Below, piece after piece: positions 26,054 to 39,700 of a stretch of DNA of 60,000 nt (within the stretch, counting starts at the first letter, position 1; each line of letters opens with the position of its first letter). Below the pieces are notes generated by a model. The model ran no database searches and was not told the origin of the DNA. It saw only the letters and a program-made list of their open reading frames with translations. Location: NCBI RefSeq assembly GCF_964355755.1, contig NC_092679.1, positions 23,376,432 to 23,436,431 of the forward strand. The letters run 5' to 3'. This stretch comes from Antedon mediterranea (lineage: Eukaryota; Echinodermata; Crinoidea; Comatulida; Antedonidae). Made by a program: the position numbers and the translations under genes.

Positions 26054-26229
26054 CGTTAACAAAAACAATTGTTTTAAAATATTTTTAAAATAAAATTAGG
26101 CATAGGGCCTAGGCTAGGTTACAAACCAATAATGATGAGGGCCAGAGGGGGGGAAGGAGCTAACTCTACTTCTACGGAGCGCCGTTTATGCCTTTATTTA
26201 CTTACGAAATAGAAATAGTACTACGGTAG

Positions 26230-27350
26230 CTGCTCCAGTGGACCAAATTTAGCACTAGTGGAGCGCAGTGATATAAAATAGAAATAAGTCACTAATTTTA
26301 ATATTCTTAATAATATGTTAATACACTGTGCTCAAGTGGACACAATTTGGCGCCAGTGAGGAGCACAGTGATATAAAATAGAAATAATTGTCACTGAATT
26401 TTAATATCTTTTCGTATGTTAATACACTGTGCTCAAGTGGACCCAATTTGGAGCCAGGGGAGCACAGTGATATAAAATAGAAATAAGTCACTGAATTTTA
26501 ATATCTTTTCGGATGTTAATACACTGTGCTCAAGTGGACCCAATTTGGAGCCAGGGGAGCACAGTGATATAAAATAGAAATATTAAGTCACTGAATTTTA
26601 ATATCTTTTCGTATGTTAATACACTGTGCTCAAGTGGACCCAATTTGGAGCCAGTGGAGCACAGTGATATAAAATAGAAATAAGTCACTAAATTTTAATA
26701 TCTTTTCGTATTAATACACTGTGCTCAAGTGGACACAATTTGGAGCCAGGGGAGCACACAGTGATATAAAATAGAAAAAAGTCACTGAATTTTAATATCT
26801 TTTCGTATGTTAATACACTGTGCTCAAGTGGACCCAATTTGGAGCCAGTGGAGCACAGTGATATAAAATAGAAAAAAGTCACTGAATTTTAATATCTTTT
26901 CGTATGTTAATACACTGTGCTCAAGTGGACCCAATTTGGCGCCAGGAGAGCACAGTGATATAAAATAGAAATAAGTCATTGAATGTTAATATATTTTCGT
27001 ATGTTAATACACTGTGCTCAAGTGGACCCAATTTGGCGCCAGTGGAGCACAGTGATCATAAAATGGAAAAAGTCACTGAATTTTAATATCTTTTCGTATT
27101 TAATATACACTATGCTCAAGTGGACCCGATTTGGAGCTAGGGGAGCACTGTGATATAAAATAGAAATAAGTCACTGGATTTTAATATCTTTTCGTATGTA
27201 CACTGTGCTTACGTGGACCCAATTTGGCGCGCGCGCCAGTGAGCACAGTAATATAAAATAGAAAAAAGTCACTAAATTTTAATATCTTTTCGTATGTTAA
27301 TACACTGTGCTCAAGTGGACTCAATTTGGCACCAATGGGAGCACAGGGAA
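26230..27350. repeat. ~100-bp tandem array with CACTGTGCTC/GAGCACAGTG hairpin, 12 copies
   Basis: Each unit carries CACTGTGCTCAAGTGGACCC, AATTTGGAGCCAGTGG, GAGCACAGTGATATAAAATAG and AAGTCACTGAATTTTAATAT. The ends of the first block and the third are inverted repeats of each other. Units vary by small indels (period about 95-102). Confidence 0.95.
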
Positions 27351-28822
27351 ATAGTCACATACAAAAACATCGAGAAAAAATACTTCTGGAATTAAAAAAT
27401 ATTTCAAACTTGGTATATATGTTCAATATCGGTTACTCCATCCGTAAACCAAAAGAAAAAATAGTTTCAAGCCACATCAGTGATTTTAATAACTTGCGTT
27501 CGCTTAAGATAATACTTATGAAAAAACATATAATTCCGACACATATTATGTTAAACTCTAATAATGATTTTGACCAAAAAAAAAAAAACGGTTAGGAATT
27601 CGATTTTTTCTCTGTAAATTGAGCAACTTAAATAAAAAATATACCAAGAAATATATATTGAAATCAAGGAGTATTTTTTTTTACAAAAGAAATGTTCGTA
27701 TATTAATACACTGTGCTCCAGTGGATCCAATTTGGCGCCAGTGGAGCACAGGGAAATAATCACATACAAAAACTTCTAGAAAAAATATTTATCGAATTCA
27801 AAAATATTTCAAACTTGGTATATAAGTTCAATATCGGTTACTCCATCCGTAATGCAAAAGAAAAATTAGTTTCAAGCCACAGTAGTGATTTTAATAACTT
27901 GCGTTTGTCTAAGATAAATACTTATGAAAGAACATACAATTCCAACAAATTTTTTTAAACTTTAGCGATATGATTAAAAAAAAAACATATGTTAAAAATA
28001 TGAATTATGTAGTAACATATTGAACGTGTAGTAACCTATTGAACGTATACTACCAAATTTCAAATGTGTAGGACAATTATTTTATGACGATCACAATTTA
28101 AAGTTTAAAAAATGTGTTGGAATTCTATGTTCTAATCATAAATATACATTTTAAACGAACGAAAATTACTAAAATCACTGATATGGCTTGAAACTAATTT
28201 TTCTTTTGCATTACGGATGGAGTAACCGATATTGAACTTATATACCAGAATCCAGAAGTATTTTTTCTTGATGTTTTTGTATGTGACTATTTCCCTGTGC
28301 TCCACTGGCGCCAAATTGGATCCACTGGAGCACAGTGTATTAACATACGAACATCTCTTTTGTAAAAAAAAAAAACTCCTTAATTTCAATATATGGTATA
28401 TTTTTAATTTAAGTTGCTCAATTTACAGGAAAAAAATCGAATTCCTAACCGGGTTTTTTTTTTATATAAAAATCATTATTTGAGTTTAACATATGTCGGA
28501 ATTGTATGTTTTTTCGTAAGTATTATCTTAGGCAAACGCAAGTTATTAAAATCACTGATGTGGCTTGAAACTATTTTTTCTTTTGGTCTACGGATGGAGT
28601 AACCGATATTGAACAAATATACCAAGTTTGAAATATTTTTAAATTCAAGAAGTATTTTTTCTCGATGTTTTTGTATGTGACTATTTCCCTGTGCTCCCAT
28701 TGGTGCCAAATTGGGTCCACTTGAGCACAGTGTATTAAAATACGAAAAAATAATATTATAATTTAGTGACTTTTTTCTATTTAATATCACTGTGTACTCA
28801 CTGGCGCGCGCGCCAAATTGGG
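27224..28822. repeat. Foldback: long inverted repeat with ~700-bp arms
   Basis: The left arm (27224-27960) and right arm (28132-28822) are inverted copies around a spacer of about 170 bp. Both outer ends carry the GCGCGCGCGCC motif beside CCAATTTGG. Inside, blocks such as TTGAGCAACTTAAATAAAAA and ATATCGGTTACTCCATCCG recur in opposite orientation. Arms contain units of the neighbouring array plus extra sequence. Confidence 0.85.
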
Positions 28823-29002
28823 TGTGGGGGTGGTTGTCCGGGGGGTAGTTGTCCGGGGGGTTGTTATCCTAAGGGGGTAGTTGTCCTAAGGGGGTAGTTG
28901 TCCGGGGGGTAGTTGTCCGGGGGGTAGTTGTCCTAAGGGGGTAGTTGTCCGGGTGGTAAACATCCGGGGGGTAACTGTCTAGGGGGTAGGTGTCCTAGAA
29001 CC
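28823..29002. repeat. G-rich 16-17-bp tandem array
   Basis: About 10 units of GGGGGGTAGTTGTCC with CTAA variants. Runs of 5-6 G recur every 16-17 bp on the plus strand, so G-quadruplex formation is plausible. Confidence 0.9.
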
Positions 29003-29084
29003 CCGAACATACCTCTGAGATGGAGGCAATGGAGGTATTCAGAGCGTCATTTTGACGATCGAGCATTCACTACTTCCAGGGAAG

Positions 29085-29430
29085 CACATTGATATAAAAT
29101 AGAAATAAGTCACTGAATGTTAATATCTTTTCGTATTTTAATACACTGTGCTCAAGTGGACCCAATTTGGCGTCAGTGGAGCACAGTGATATAAAATAGA
29201 AATAAGTCACTGAATTGTAATATCTTTTCGTATTTTAATACAATGTACTCAAGTGTACCCAATTTGGCACCAGGCGAGCGCAGTGATATAAAATAGAAAT
29301 AATTCACGGAATTCTAATATCTTTTCGTATGTAATACACTGTGCTCAAGTGGACCCAACTTGGAGCCAGTGGAGCACAGTGATATAAATTAGAAATAAGT
29401 CACTGAATTTTAATATCTTTTCGTATTAAG
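29085..29430. repeat. Further copies of the ~100-bp array
   Basis: About 3.5 units of the 26230-27350 repeat in the same orientation, beyond the foldback and the G-rich array. Confidence 0.9.
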
Positions 29431-29586
29431 CATTTTTGAATACCTACCGGTATGGTACCATACATGTTCGACAATACAGTGTCACATATCTCTATTAAAA
29501 AAAAAAACAATATTAAAAAAATATATATATACTGTATATCCGTCGAGGTTCGAACCCCAGCCGATAGCACTCAAAACTGAGTTTTT

Positions 29587-30400
29587 GAAAAAATCAACTC
29601 TCTACCTTAGCGGTTTTCGATACATATAGGAACCTGTAATTTCACCCCCTAATTTGCATATTTCATGTAACTTGTACTAATAATTTGCATACTTTGGAGG
29701 TGAGTGATACAGGTGTGATTTTGAGATCTACTAAACATTAGAAACCTGTATCGGAGTCATTTGAGGGCAAAACAAAGTCTCTACAGACATTTTAGTTTCA
29801 TTATGCAATATTGAGAAGAAATGGGGTCGAGGGTCAAATGTCATACTTCCGGTCAATTTTTTGTAAAATGTTTTATTGGAGCAAATAGAAATATGTACAT
29901 TCTGAATACGGCTGTGAAAAAATCAGCTCTCTAGCATTAGTGGTTTTCGAGATATAGGACAACTGTAATTTTTCCCCCTTATTTGCATATTTTATTTAAA
30001 TTGTACTACTAATTTGCATACTTTCGAAGTGTGACACAGGTGTGATTTTGGGAATTACAAAGTGATCCTATGCTGGCTATTAGGAACCTATGTCTGGGTC
30101 ATTTGAGGGCAAAATAAAGTCTCTACAGACATTTTAGTCACATTGCATATGCAAACATTGAGAAATGGGGTCGAAGGTCAAATGTTGTACTTCCGGTCAT
30201 TTTTTCGTAAAATGTTTCATTAGAGTAAATATAAATATATACATTTTGAATAGATCAGTGAAAAAATCAACTCTCTCGGAGTAGTAGTTTTTGAGATATG
30301 GTAACCCTGTAATTTCACCCTAATTTGCATATCATCGGGATGAGTGACAGAGGTGTGATGCTCAAATTTTGATCTCCTCATCATATATGACCATTTAAAA
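29587..30400. repeat. ~340-bp diverged tandem repeat, 2.4 copies
   Basis: Units start with AAAAAATCAACTCTCT at about 29587, 29919 and 30262. They share CTAATTTGCATA, GGCAAAA(C/T)AAAGTCTCTACAG and GTCAAATGT...CTTCCGGTCA. Third copy partial. Origin unknown. Confidence 0.85.
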
Positions 30401-30422
30401 AAGAAAAATCTCTGTTTGCAAT

Positions 30423-30743
30423 TTGTTTCACTTTGGGCTGTTTTTTTTTGCTAGATTGACTAGCCTACTGGCAGACATTGCAGAAACAAAGTACAGATAT
30501 TTTCCCTCTAAACAAAATGGTATCGTCGAGAATATGTTTCCCTGGCGGACATACCGCCTGGCAGACATACCGCATGGCAGACAGTCTGCAGCAGCAGGAT
30601 CTCTATCGAAAAACAACAAGCTCCTGGCGGAGAACTTTTCTCGTCCTTTTGTTATGCCTCATAATCTCAGTTTTTGTTGATTTCCATAATTAGAATTATA
30701 TATAAATATAATTCTGTTTGTTATAGACTGCAATAGAACAAAA
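30423..30743 (+). promoter_or_regulatory. Probable TDRD9 promoter/leader region
   Basis: Non-coding sequence directly before the TDRD9 ATG. It includes an imperfect repeat of TGGC(A/G)GACATACCGC near 30545-30580. No TATA box or initiator can be assigned; the call rests on position. Confidence 0.3.
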
Positions 30744-33700
30744 ATGAGTCGTTTTGTAACTGGTGAACTTTCGATCTCACACATAAATGACTGGTTTACT
30801 ATCGGAGGACCTCCACCTTCTCGTCCGCCAATAATTCCGTGCACGAAACTCGGTCGACAGGCCCTTGATCCTACCACAGGCGAGGCTGCTGTTGATGATG
30901 AAAAACCGTTTATTCCCCATTTCAGAAGGTAAAATATTTACAGATAGTAACTCTCGGTTTAATTGATGGGCTAGAATAGAACTTATAAAATACAGAGGTG
31001 GTGGTTAAATGAACACAATTAGCTACTGCATTTACTAGTACTACTAGGCCTACTGTTATGCGTGATTTGAACATATTGATATTGCACAATTTCGGCGCCA
31101 CAATTTCTTTGCACTCAGAGATGGATATTCATGCGTAATTTTAAATTAAGAAATTCTTCGCCTTGACATGCATGTTGTAAAAAATGATTATTTTCTTTTG
31201 TTCGACACGGTTGTTCTGCCCTTTTTTATTATTAATTTCATTACACACACATTTAACAGTTGACCGTGGCTATATTGGTCACAAAATGTTGACCTATAAA
31301 TAGGAAATGAGGAAATAAGAAGTGCACTGATTACCGTTAACTTAGCTCTGTCTGAATGGACCTTTATGAAATTGCAGTTTCCAAATCATCATATTTTCCT
31401 GGGTTAATTTTCTGTCACAATTTTTAATGTACTTTAGACCCACAGTAGGAGGTGTAAACGCAAAAGAATATGCTGAACACTACAAGAGAGAATATCTAGA
31501 AGAACAGCTTGACTTAGAAGAGAGTGAAAATCAAGAGAGTGAAAATCAAGATAGTGTTTATAATTATGGTGCTATGTCAGGTACATATCTTCAATTTTGC
31601 TTTGTATGTATGATAACATTGTATTCATCCTCAAATTGAGGAAATCGACAGTCACAGTGATGAACAACTACCATGGAAGACAGAGAGGTTGAGATAAACA
31701 AATGCACCTGGTTATTCAAATTAACTAACTTGAATTTAACCAGAAACCCATTGACTTCATCAAAAAAGTGTAGTTCTGGCTTTTTATCTTTAATTCATAG
31801 TTTTAAATTTAATAAACAAATATGCGACATATTTAACAAAAATTGTTTTTTTTAGGACAATTACAATCTTTTTAACATTGTAATTTTTTTTTCTCTGTTG
31901 TGGTTTTAAACCACCACCTTTATTCATTCAATCTTTCATACATATTTTATTCACATTTCATTTTCGTACATTAAATTTCCGTATTCTACCTTTTTCGTTA
32001 TTTTCTGATTTTTAAACTTTAAACCTTAATAGTGTTTTGATTATGAATACAAATAACATAAAAATTCACACTTCATTTAGTACATGATATTATACGTTTT
32101 AAAACATTGTTATTTCATGATTTTTTAAACAGAAGAAATCAAAATATTCCACAACTTTATGCAACAGCTTCAATGTGCTTTACAGTAAAAATAAAATTTC
32201 TGAAAACTAGCACTAATGAAAACATTGTTTTTTTTAATGCAGAATTGGAAAGTGTCACCGAAAGTATGAGTTCAATGACCTTGCCAGGCAACGTTCTGAT
32301 CGAGCCAGAAGCTACAAAAGTTTACAAGAACTATACATTTGATCACACATACAATTCAAATCTACCTAGTACGCATTATCGTGAAACGGTATGTGCCGCT
32401 TTTTAATAACTATTATTTTATTAATTATTTGATCCTATGTAAGATCCAATTCCTCCTTGTACTCATTGAGAAACGATATGTGCCGCTTTTTAATCACTAT
32501 TAATTATTTGATCCTATGTAAGATCCAATTCCTCCTTGTACTCATTGAGAAACGGTATGTGCCGCTTTTTAATAACTATTAATTATTTGATCCTATGTAA
32601 GATCCAATTTCTCCTTGTACTCATTGAGAAACGATATGTGCCGCTTTTTAATCACTATTAATTATTTGATCCTATGTAAGATCCAATTTCTCCTTGTACT
32701 CATTGAGAAACGATATGTGCCGCTTTTTGATAACTATTAATTATTTGATCCTATGTAAGATCCAATTTCTCCTTGTACTCATTGAGAAACGATATGTGCT
32801 CTTTACACACTATCAATTTGATCATACGTAAAATCCAAATCTACTAAATACTCACACCAAATGGTGTGTGCCGATTTTTATATTGTCGAATTAAAACAAA
32901 GTGTCCCTTTTATAAGTAGTATCCTCAGAATAGGGGTTGGCGATAGTGTTAAAACATATGAATTTCCAAACATATATTTCCCCTCGTTTGTTTCTCAAGA
33001 TAGTGTCCCTTTTAATAGTGGTGCCCCTGAAATTAGAGGTGTCACTTAAAAGATAAGGGGTGTCCCAAAGGAAGCAATTCTGCCCTAAAAAATCAAGTAG
33101 GAATTCTTTCATTCTTAAAAGAATGAAACCAAAACAAAGGGAGATTGTAAGTTATAAACAGCAAATGAAAGTGTTGTTATTATCTTAATTCCTGAGATAT
33201 AAACAATCGTTTCTTGATTCAATAATTTCATTTTCTTTACTCCAATTTTAAACAATCTTTTTAATCCAAAGATTATCAGTACAATAGAAAACAACCAAGT
33301 GACTGTAATCCAAGGCCCAACAGGATGTGGCAAGACTACCCAAGTACCCCAGTTTATTTTGGACCATTATGTGCGGGAAGACCGCCATTGTAACATTGTT
33401 GTAACACAGCCTAGACGAATAGCAGCCATTAGCATTGCCAAGAGAGTGAACGCTGAGCGGAAGTGGCAGCTAGGAGGCTTAGTTGGCTATCAGGTAATCA
33501 TAAAGGCTCATTTACACTAGGACGATAATGATAAATCTGCATTTCTTCCTACATAAAACAAAAGAAATCTAAAACGTTATCACCATAGAACTATAGGATA
33601 ACCATCTATGCTGTCTTTGATAAAAATAATGTTTTTTTTAAATCCTTGTATTGTCACGATATTATTCCTAATCATGACATCATTTGATTTGATGTGTGAA

Positions 33701-36700
33701 AATCCCTATTTATCTATCTATCGTCTTCAACTCCCTTGTAATTATTTGCTTGATTTTCAGGTTGGATTGGACAGAGTGGTGACCGAGGATACAAGATTGG
33801 CTTTTGTTACTACAGGGGTTCTTTTACAAAAGCTTGTTAACACTAAAAATATGAACGAGTATACCCATGTCATTATAGATGAGGTATTTATCATTTATTA
33901 TTATCATCCTTGTCATTTGTATTTCATGACGCAATGTTTGTTTGTTTATTCTATTTTCCACAAATAATAATACATGAAATATTGATGTTGTTGAGACGAG
34001 TATAAACAGCGATGACAGTGAGAATCGAAATGTGATAATTCAATTATCTTTTTTCTTATCATTATAGGTACACGAACGGGATATTGAGTCTGATTTTGCT
34101 TTATTATTAGTTAGAAAACTTTTGAGAACAAACTCAAGATCTGTTAAGGTAAGGGTAATACTTAAAATTTCTTTGAATTTATTTTACAGAAAGTGTGTAC
34201 TTTACCCTAATTATGTTTGTGAATACGACGACCTCAGTACTCCCAGGTTCCTCAGTATTCCCAGGTACCTCAGTACTCCCATGTACCTCAGTATTCACAG
34301 GTACCTCAGTATTCCCAGGTACCTCAGTACTCCCAGGTACCTCAGTACTCCCAGGTACCTCATTACTCCCAAGTACCTCAGTACTCCCAGGTAACTAAGT
34401 ACTGTCAGGACTGGTTCACACTATTGAATTGCAATCCAGACAGAGAATTATTCGTTAGCCTAATCGTTCACATTCTGTTATCAGGAACAATTACACTTTC
34501 TTTAATAGCCAGTCAGCCCCAAGTATTCCTGTCAAATAACAATTATAGGTAAAATGACGTAAATGGTAGCCAAATTTCTCAACATAATATCCTAGGCTCA
34601 CGCTAGCTTGAAATTGGCAAACTGCTAGGGTTCGCCTAGATATCCAGATAATTGCAATCCTCATTAAGATTATACCTTTCCTCTTTTTCAAAAATGTTTA
34701 CAGGTGATACTAATGTCAGCATCAATAGATACCAACCTATTCACTAGATATTTCTCCCACCCTGTCGTTGGACGCATGGAACCTGCACCAGTTGTATCGA
34801 TAGAAGGAAGAATATTTGATGTGGAAGAGTTATATTTGGATGACATTCGACAATTTGGAATGGTAAGTTGACATTAGGGAGATCTTGATGACCTATGACC
34901 TAGGAATAAGTTAAAAGTCATGTCAATTAATGTGTCGTTCTGTTGATTTTTAGAGGCATGGAAGAATGTTCTAATTTCCCAGCATGCAATGAAAACAAAA
35001 ACTGCTTTGCTTTTACAGATACCACATCATGAAGCAGACAATCCTCAGATTGACAGACAGGCCTACGAGCTAGTTAAGAGACTTCTTTTACATTTTGATG
35101 ATATGGAAAGGAAGGAACAAGAGTATGTCAACCAATAGTTTTATTATAACACACCTTGGTAGATTCTGGTCATTTGATTGGGGGATTGCGGGTCACATGA
35201 TATAAAATAAATTCTTTATCGCACTCTTTTTTTAATGGTTTGGCCTTTGTATAGTCTCTAAAAAGCCTCTTAAAAGTGGCTGTGTTATAAAACAAATAAT
35301 GAATGTTTTACATTCGTGCAATGGAACAAATAATTTCATTCTGTGAAAATTGGTTCTATTTTCACCCATGAAATTATTTGTACCATTACACTCATAAATA
35401 TTATTTATTATTGGTGTATTGTTTCAAATCTATCTATGAAGGAATCCTACTACTAAAGTCATTTTGAGCACACTCTAAAACATGAGCAGCGTACATGACT
35501 TAAAAAAATTTAAGAGTACACTTATAAAAGTTGTATTTTATTTGTTTAATTTAAGTTCATGTTATTGTTACAGTGTAGAGGAACCTAACTTTCCAGAAGA
35601 TAGAGGCAGTGTTCTTATGTTTCTTCCAGGTAAAATTTTCTATAATTTGTATGATAAACAGTAGTTTTAAGTAATTTTTATTGAATGCCCATAAATAGAA
35701 ATTTCTACATAATAATATAATTAATCTACATAATTATTAATGTGCACTGTTGAAAGAGTCAATCAATTATTTCTGTATGTTTGTAAACTTGCAGGTAAAC
35801 CAGAGATTGAAACAATGGATGAACATCTGAACATTTTTAAGACTGAAAGGAGAAATCAAAGGTATGTAATATTAAATTATATACTGCATTATTAAAACAT
35901 ATAATGTATGTTACTGTGTTAAATGGGGAGAATATTTTAATGAGTTGAAATATTGACTGTTAAATTCAACAAGGAGAAATGAACATGCAGTATAACCAGT
36001 GATTTACCGTGCAATATGATATACATATGAATGTTAAAGTTGAATGGGCAGAAAATTTCACAATCTTCTGTTTTCTTTTTCAGAATTGTAATTTTGCCAT
36101 TGCATTCTGATATCACATCTCAAGAACAGGCCAGAGTGTTTTATAAGCCAAATCCTGGATTTAGAAAGGTAAAAAAAGATGATAGCTGTATTTTTGGTGG
36201 TTGATTGGTGGTTAAGGTGCTCATCTACTGATTCCAGTGTCTTGAGTCCAATTCCTGTTTTAATTCTTTTTCTTCAGTGTACAAAAAACAATTCCACACC
36301 CAGTTCATTAAAGAATTTTTTTAGTGACTGTTTTATCTTTATGTTTAGGTGATCCTGTCTACTAATATAGCTGAGAGTTCTATTACAGTGCCGGACATCA
36401 AATATGGTGAGATAATCCAAAAGCATAATATAATATGTGTGCCCAAGGAGTATGTCTAACAGACACAGACTAAAAACGTGAATAGAAATCACCGATTAAT
36501 TTACTAATTTAAATATTAATTAACAATTTTGCAAACAGCCTAAAAGAAAACCATAGGCTACAGTAGCCCAACAAGAAATGTTAATAATAAATTAAATGTT
36601 ATTATTTATTTTCAGTTATTGATTTCATGCTTGTGAAACACTTGATGTGTGACTATGAGACAAACTATGAAAGCTTAAAACTGTTTTGGGCGTCCAGGGC

Positions 36701-39700
36701 TAATGCCATTCAAAGAAAAGGTTTTTAAAATCATTTCATATTCCATATTTTAATGAGAATGAGTGTTTTGTGTCCCACATTTATTCTTTACTTCATATTG
36801 CAGTCGACTCAAAAGCTCTGTCTACACTATCAAACTAGTTTAACAAAATATGTATGATGTGATGTGTGCCCAAATACATTACATTATTGTCCATATATGG
36901 GCACATCACATTTTTTTTTACATAAAATTTGATAGTGTAGACAGAGCTTTATGGGTTAACAAGTAAATGTCTAGCTCTGATTGACAACAATATTCTATTG
37001 CTTAGATATGCCAATACAGTACATAGGTATAATTCACAGGTCGAGCTGGGCGTGTAGCTTCTGGAAAAGTGTATAGGCTGGTTACCAAACGTTTTTGGGA
37101 AGATTCTATAAATGAATATGGTGTACCCGAGATGCTGGTAAGTAAACAAAAAATATATTAAGTCTCCTTCGTATAAAGCTCTGTATATAAAACTTTATGT
37201 GACAAAAAAATGTGATGTGCCCATATATGGACAGGATGATGTCATATCACTACCATATTTGAGCATATCACTACCATATTTGGGCACATCACAATTTTGT
37301 TGTGAAACTAGTTTGATAGTGTAGACAGAACTCTATAACCATTGATACTATTTTTTCTTTCACAGCGATCTCCTTTGGAGACACTGATTCTAAAGGTGAA
37401 GCGGCTTGACCAGGGTGAGCCTAAAGCTATATTAGGCCTAGCACTCGAACCACCAAACCTAACAGAAATTGAGAGAACTGTGCTACTATTAAAAGAGGTA
37501 AATAAATTCTGAAAAATAAAAATTAATTTCCTTTCATAGGAGTGAAAAATATAAAATAATTTGTAAAATTCTTGTCCAGCTAGTAGAGTTAATATACTGT
37601 ATTGGTGCTCATATTTTTTACGATTTGTTGTTTTTTCCTGTTTAGGTTGGAGCATTGTCCACTCTTAGCAATGGCATTAGAAATCCACATGACGGAGACT
37701 TAACATTTCCTGGAAGAGTTTTAGCAGAGTTACCAGTTGACATTCGGTTAGGAAAAATGATCATACTAGGCCATGTATTTGGTTGCCTCAGGGATTGCGT
37801 GATAATAGGTAATATTCCCACTAAAATGACTAACCCACTCAACTACAAAACTAAACCTAGCCCTAACATGCAGTGGGGTGAGGAAGCATTGTGGAATGAT
37901 ACATTTTTATTATTCTGTTGCACTTATGTGTACATGGAGAGAGTAAAAAAAAATATTCAGTAGATAAATATCAAAGACATTTTGAAATTATTTTTGTAGG
38001 TGCTGCCTTGTCTGTCAAAAGTATTTTCTCAAGACCATTTGGTAAAGATCTGGACGCATTTAGGTTTGTTATAATAGTATATATATATATATATAAAAGC
38101 TAGACTTTCATCAGTTATTTTGTTGTTTTCGCACTTAAACTGAAAATATATTAATCTACAGTACTTTTTATCAAAATTAATTTTGATACAAAATTTGCTT
38201 ATTATCATATGAATTACATATAATGTTGTCAAAGGTCAAATTGTATTCATCTGCATATGCATTTCTCGCTCTATGTTGTTCATTTAATATTTTTGTTTTG
38301 TATTCTATACAATTATATTTAGACATAAGAAGGGTTGGGGAAAAGGCTCATCCTCTGACAGTATAGCAGCCCTGAATGCCTATAAGACTTGGGAAGAAAT
38401 GAAGATCAGTGGAGCGTTCAAGAGGTCACGTGATGTAAGCATACATTAATGGTTGTTTTGTTAAAAATATAACAGAACTTTTATTATCAAGATACTGATT
38501 TATGGTGGCCCAGCATCAGTAGCTTATGTGCTTCATTGAATAGAACAGTCAATAGAACAGTCAATAGAACAGTCAATAGAACAGACGTCAATAGAACAGT
38601 CAATAGAACAGTCAATAGAACAGTCAATAGAACAGTCAATAGAACAGTCAATAGAACAGTCAATAGAACAGACAATAGAACAGTCAATAGAACAGTCAAT
38701 AGAACAGTCAATAGAACAGTCAATAGAACAGTCAATAGAACAGTCAATAGAACAGTCAATAGAACAGTCAATAGAACAGTCAATAGAACAGTCAATAGAA
38801 CAGTCAATAGAACAGTCAATAGAACAGTCAATAGAACAGTCAATAGAACAGTCAATAGAACAGTCAATAGAACAGACGTCAATCTTCAAAAAAAAAATGA
38901 AAATATTCTCTCCATTCCACCCATAAACATTATTTGCAAAATCATTCTTTTTCCATATTTTTTCTTGAATGTAGGCAGAACGGAATTGGTGTAGAGATAA
39001 TTTCATTCAATTAGGACGGATTTACGATGTTGAAAGAGTTGTGATTGAGTTGATCCGAAGACTTGACAACCTGAATATCAAAGTGCCAAGAGGAAATCCT
39101 CATAATCAGCGACCGACAAATCCAATTCACGATGTTCTTATTTTAAAGGTTTTCAGTTTTTCCATCTTTGAAGGGTTATATTATTATTATTATTATTATT
39201 ATTATACTGTTCCGGCATGGTTCCGGTAAATCAAATTGAACGTCAATGTTTCATGTTTGAGTAGAGCTAGATTTCCCACCTGGAACAAGTCTTAAGCTCT
39301 GTCTACACTATCAAACTAGTTTGACAAAAAAAGTGTGATGTGCTCAAATATGGTAGTGATATGCCAAAATATAGTAGTGATATAACATCATCGTGTCCAT
39401 ATATGGGCACATCACATTTTTTGTCACCTAAAGTTTTATAGTGTAGACAGAGCTTAATTTAGTTGATTTGCAGGCTGCTGTCAATTGAAAATGTGCTCAG
39501 TAGCATATCCAGGATTTTGAAATGGGTCCCAAAAGCCAAATAATCTATTTTTTGCGTTGTTTTTCCCGAGTGACTCCCATGCTAAGCGTCTCCCTTTGCC
39601 TTGGATTTACCTATGCAGTATACATACATTACCCTTTTTAATCTGTAGATGGTCATGGCAGGGGCATTCTATCCCAACTACTTTCTGCAACTACCATCAG

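Larger units (their letters stand above)
26054..30743. other. Repeat-filled spacer between divergent L2HGDH and TDRD9
   Basis: No gene recognised. 26054-26200 presumably holds the L2HGDH promoter. Then come the ~100-bp array, the foldback, the G-rich array, more array copies, the ~340-bp triplication, and 30423-30743, which probably holds the TDRD9 promoter and leader. The small ORFs with SNLVYMFNIGYSIR are copies of repeat DNA. Confidence 0.7.

Noticed and set aside
27326-28790. Several 80-100-codon frames sharing SNLVYxFNIGYSIR
   Set aside because: They occur on both strands as copies of the foldback repeat, start at array sequence and have no recognisable domain.
38487-39006. Overlapping open frames on both strands over 38536-38880
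   Set aside because: Products of the 12-bp repeat (NRTV, SIDC, LTVL); no start context or conserved domain.
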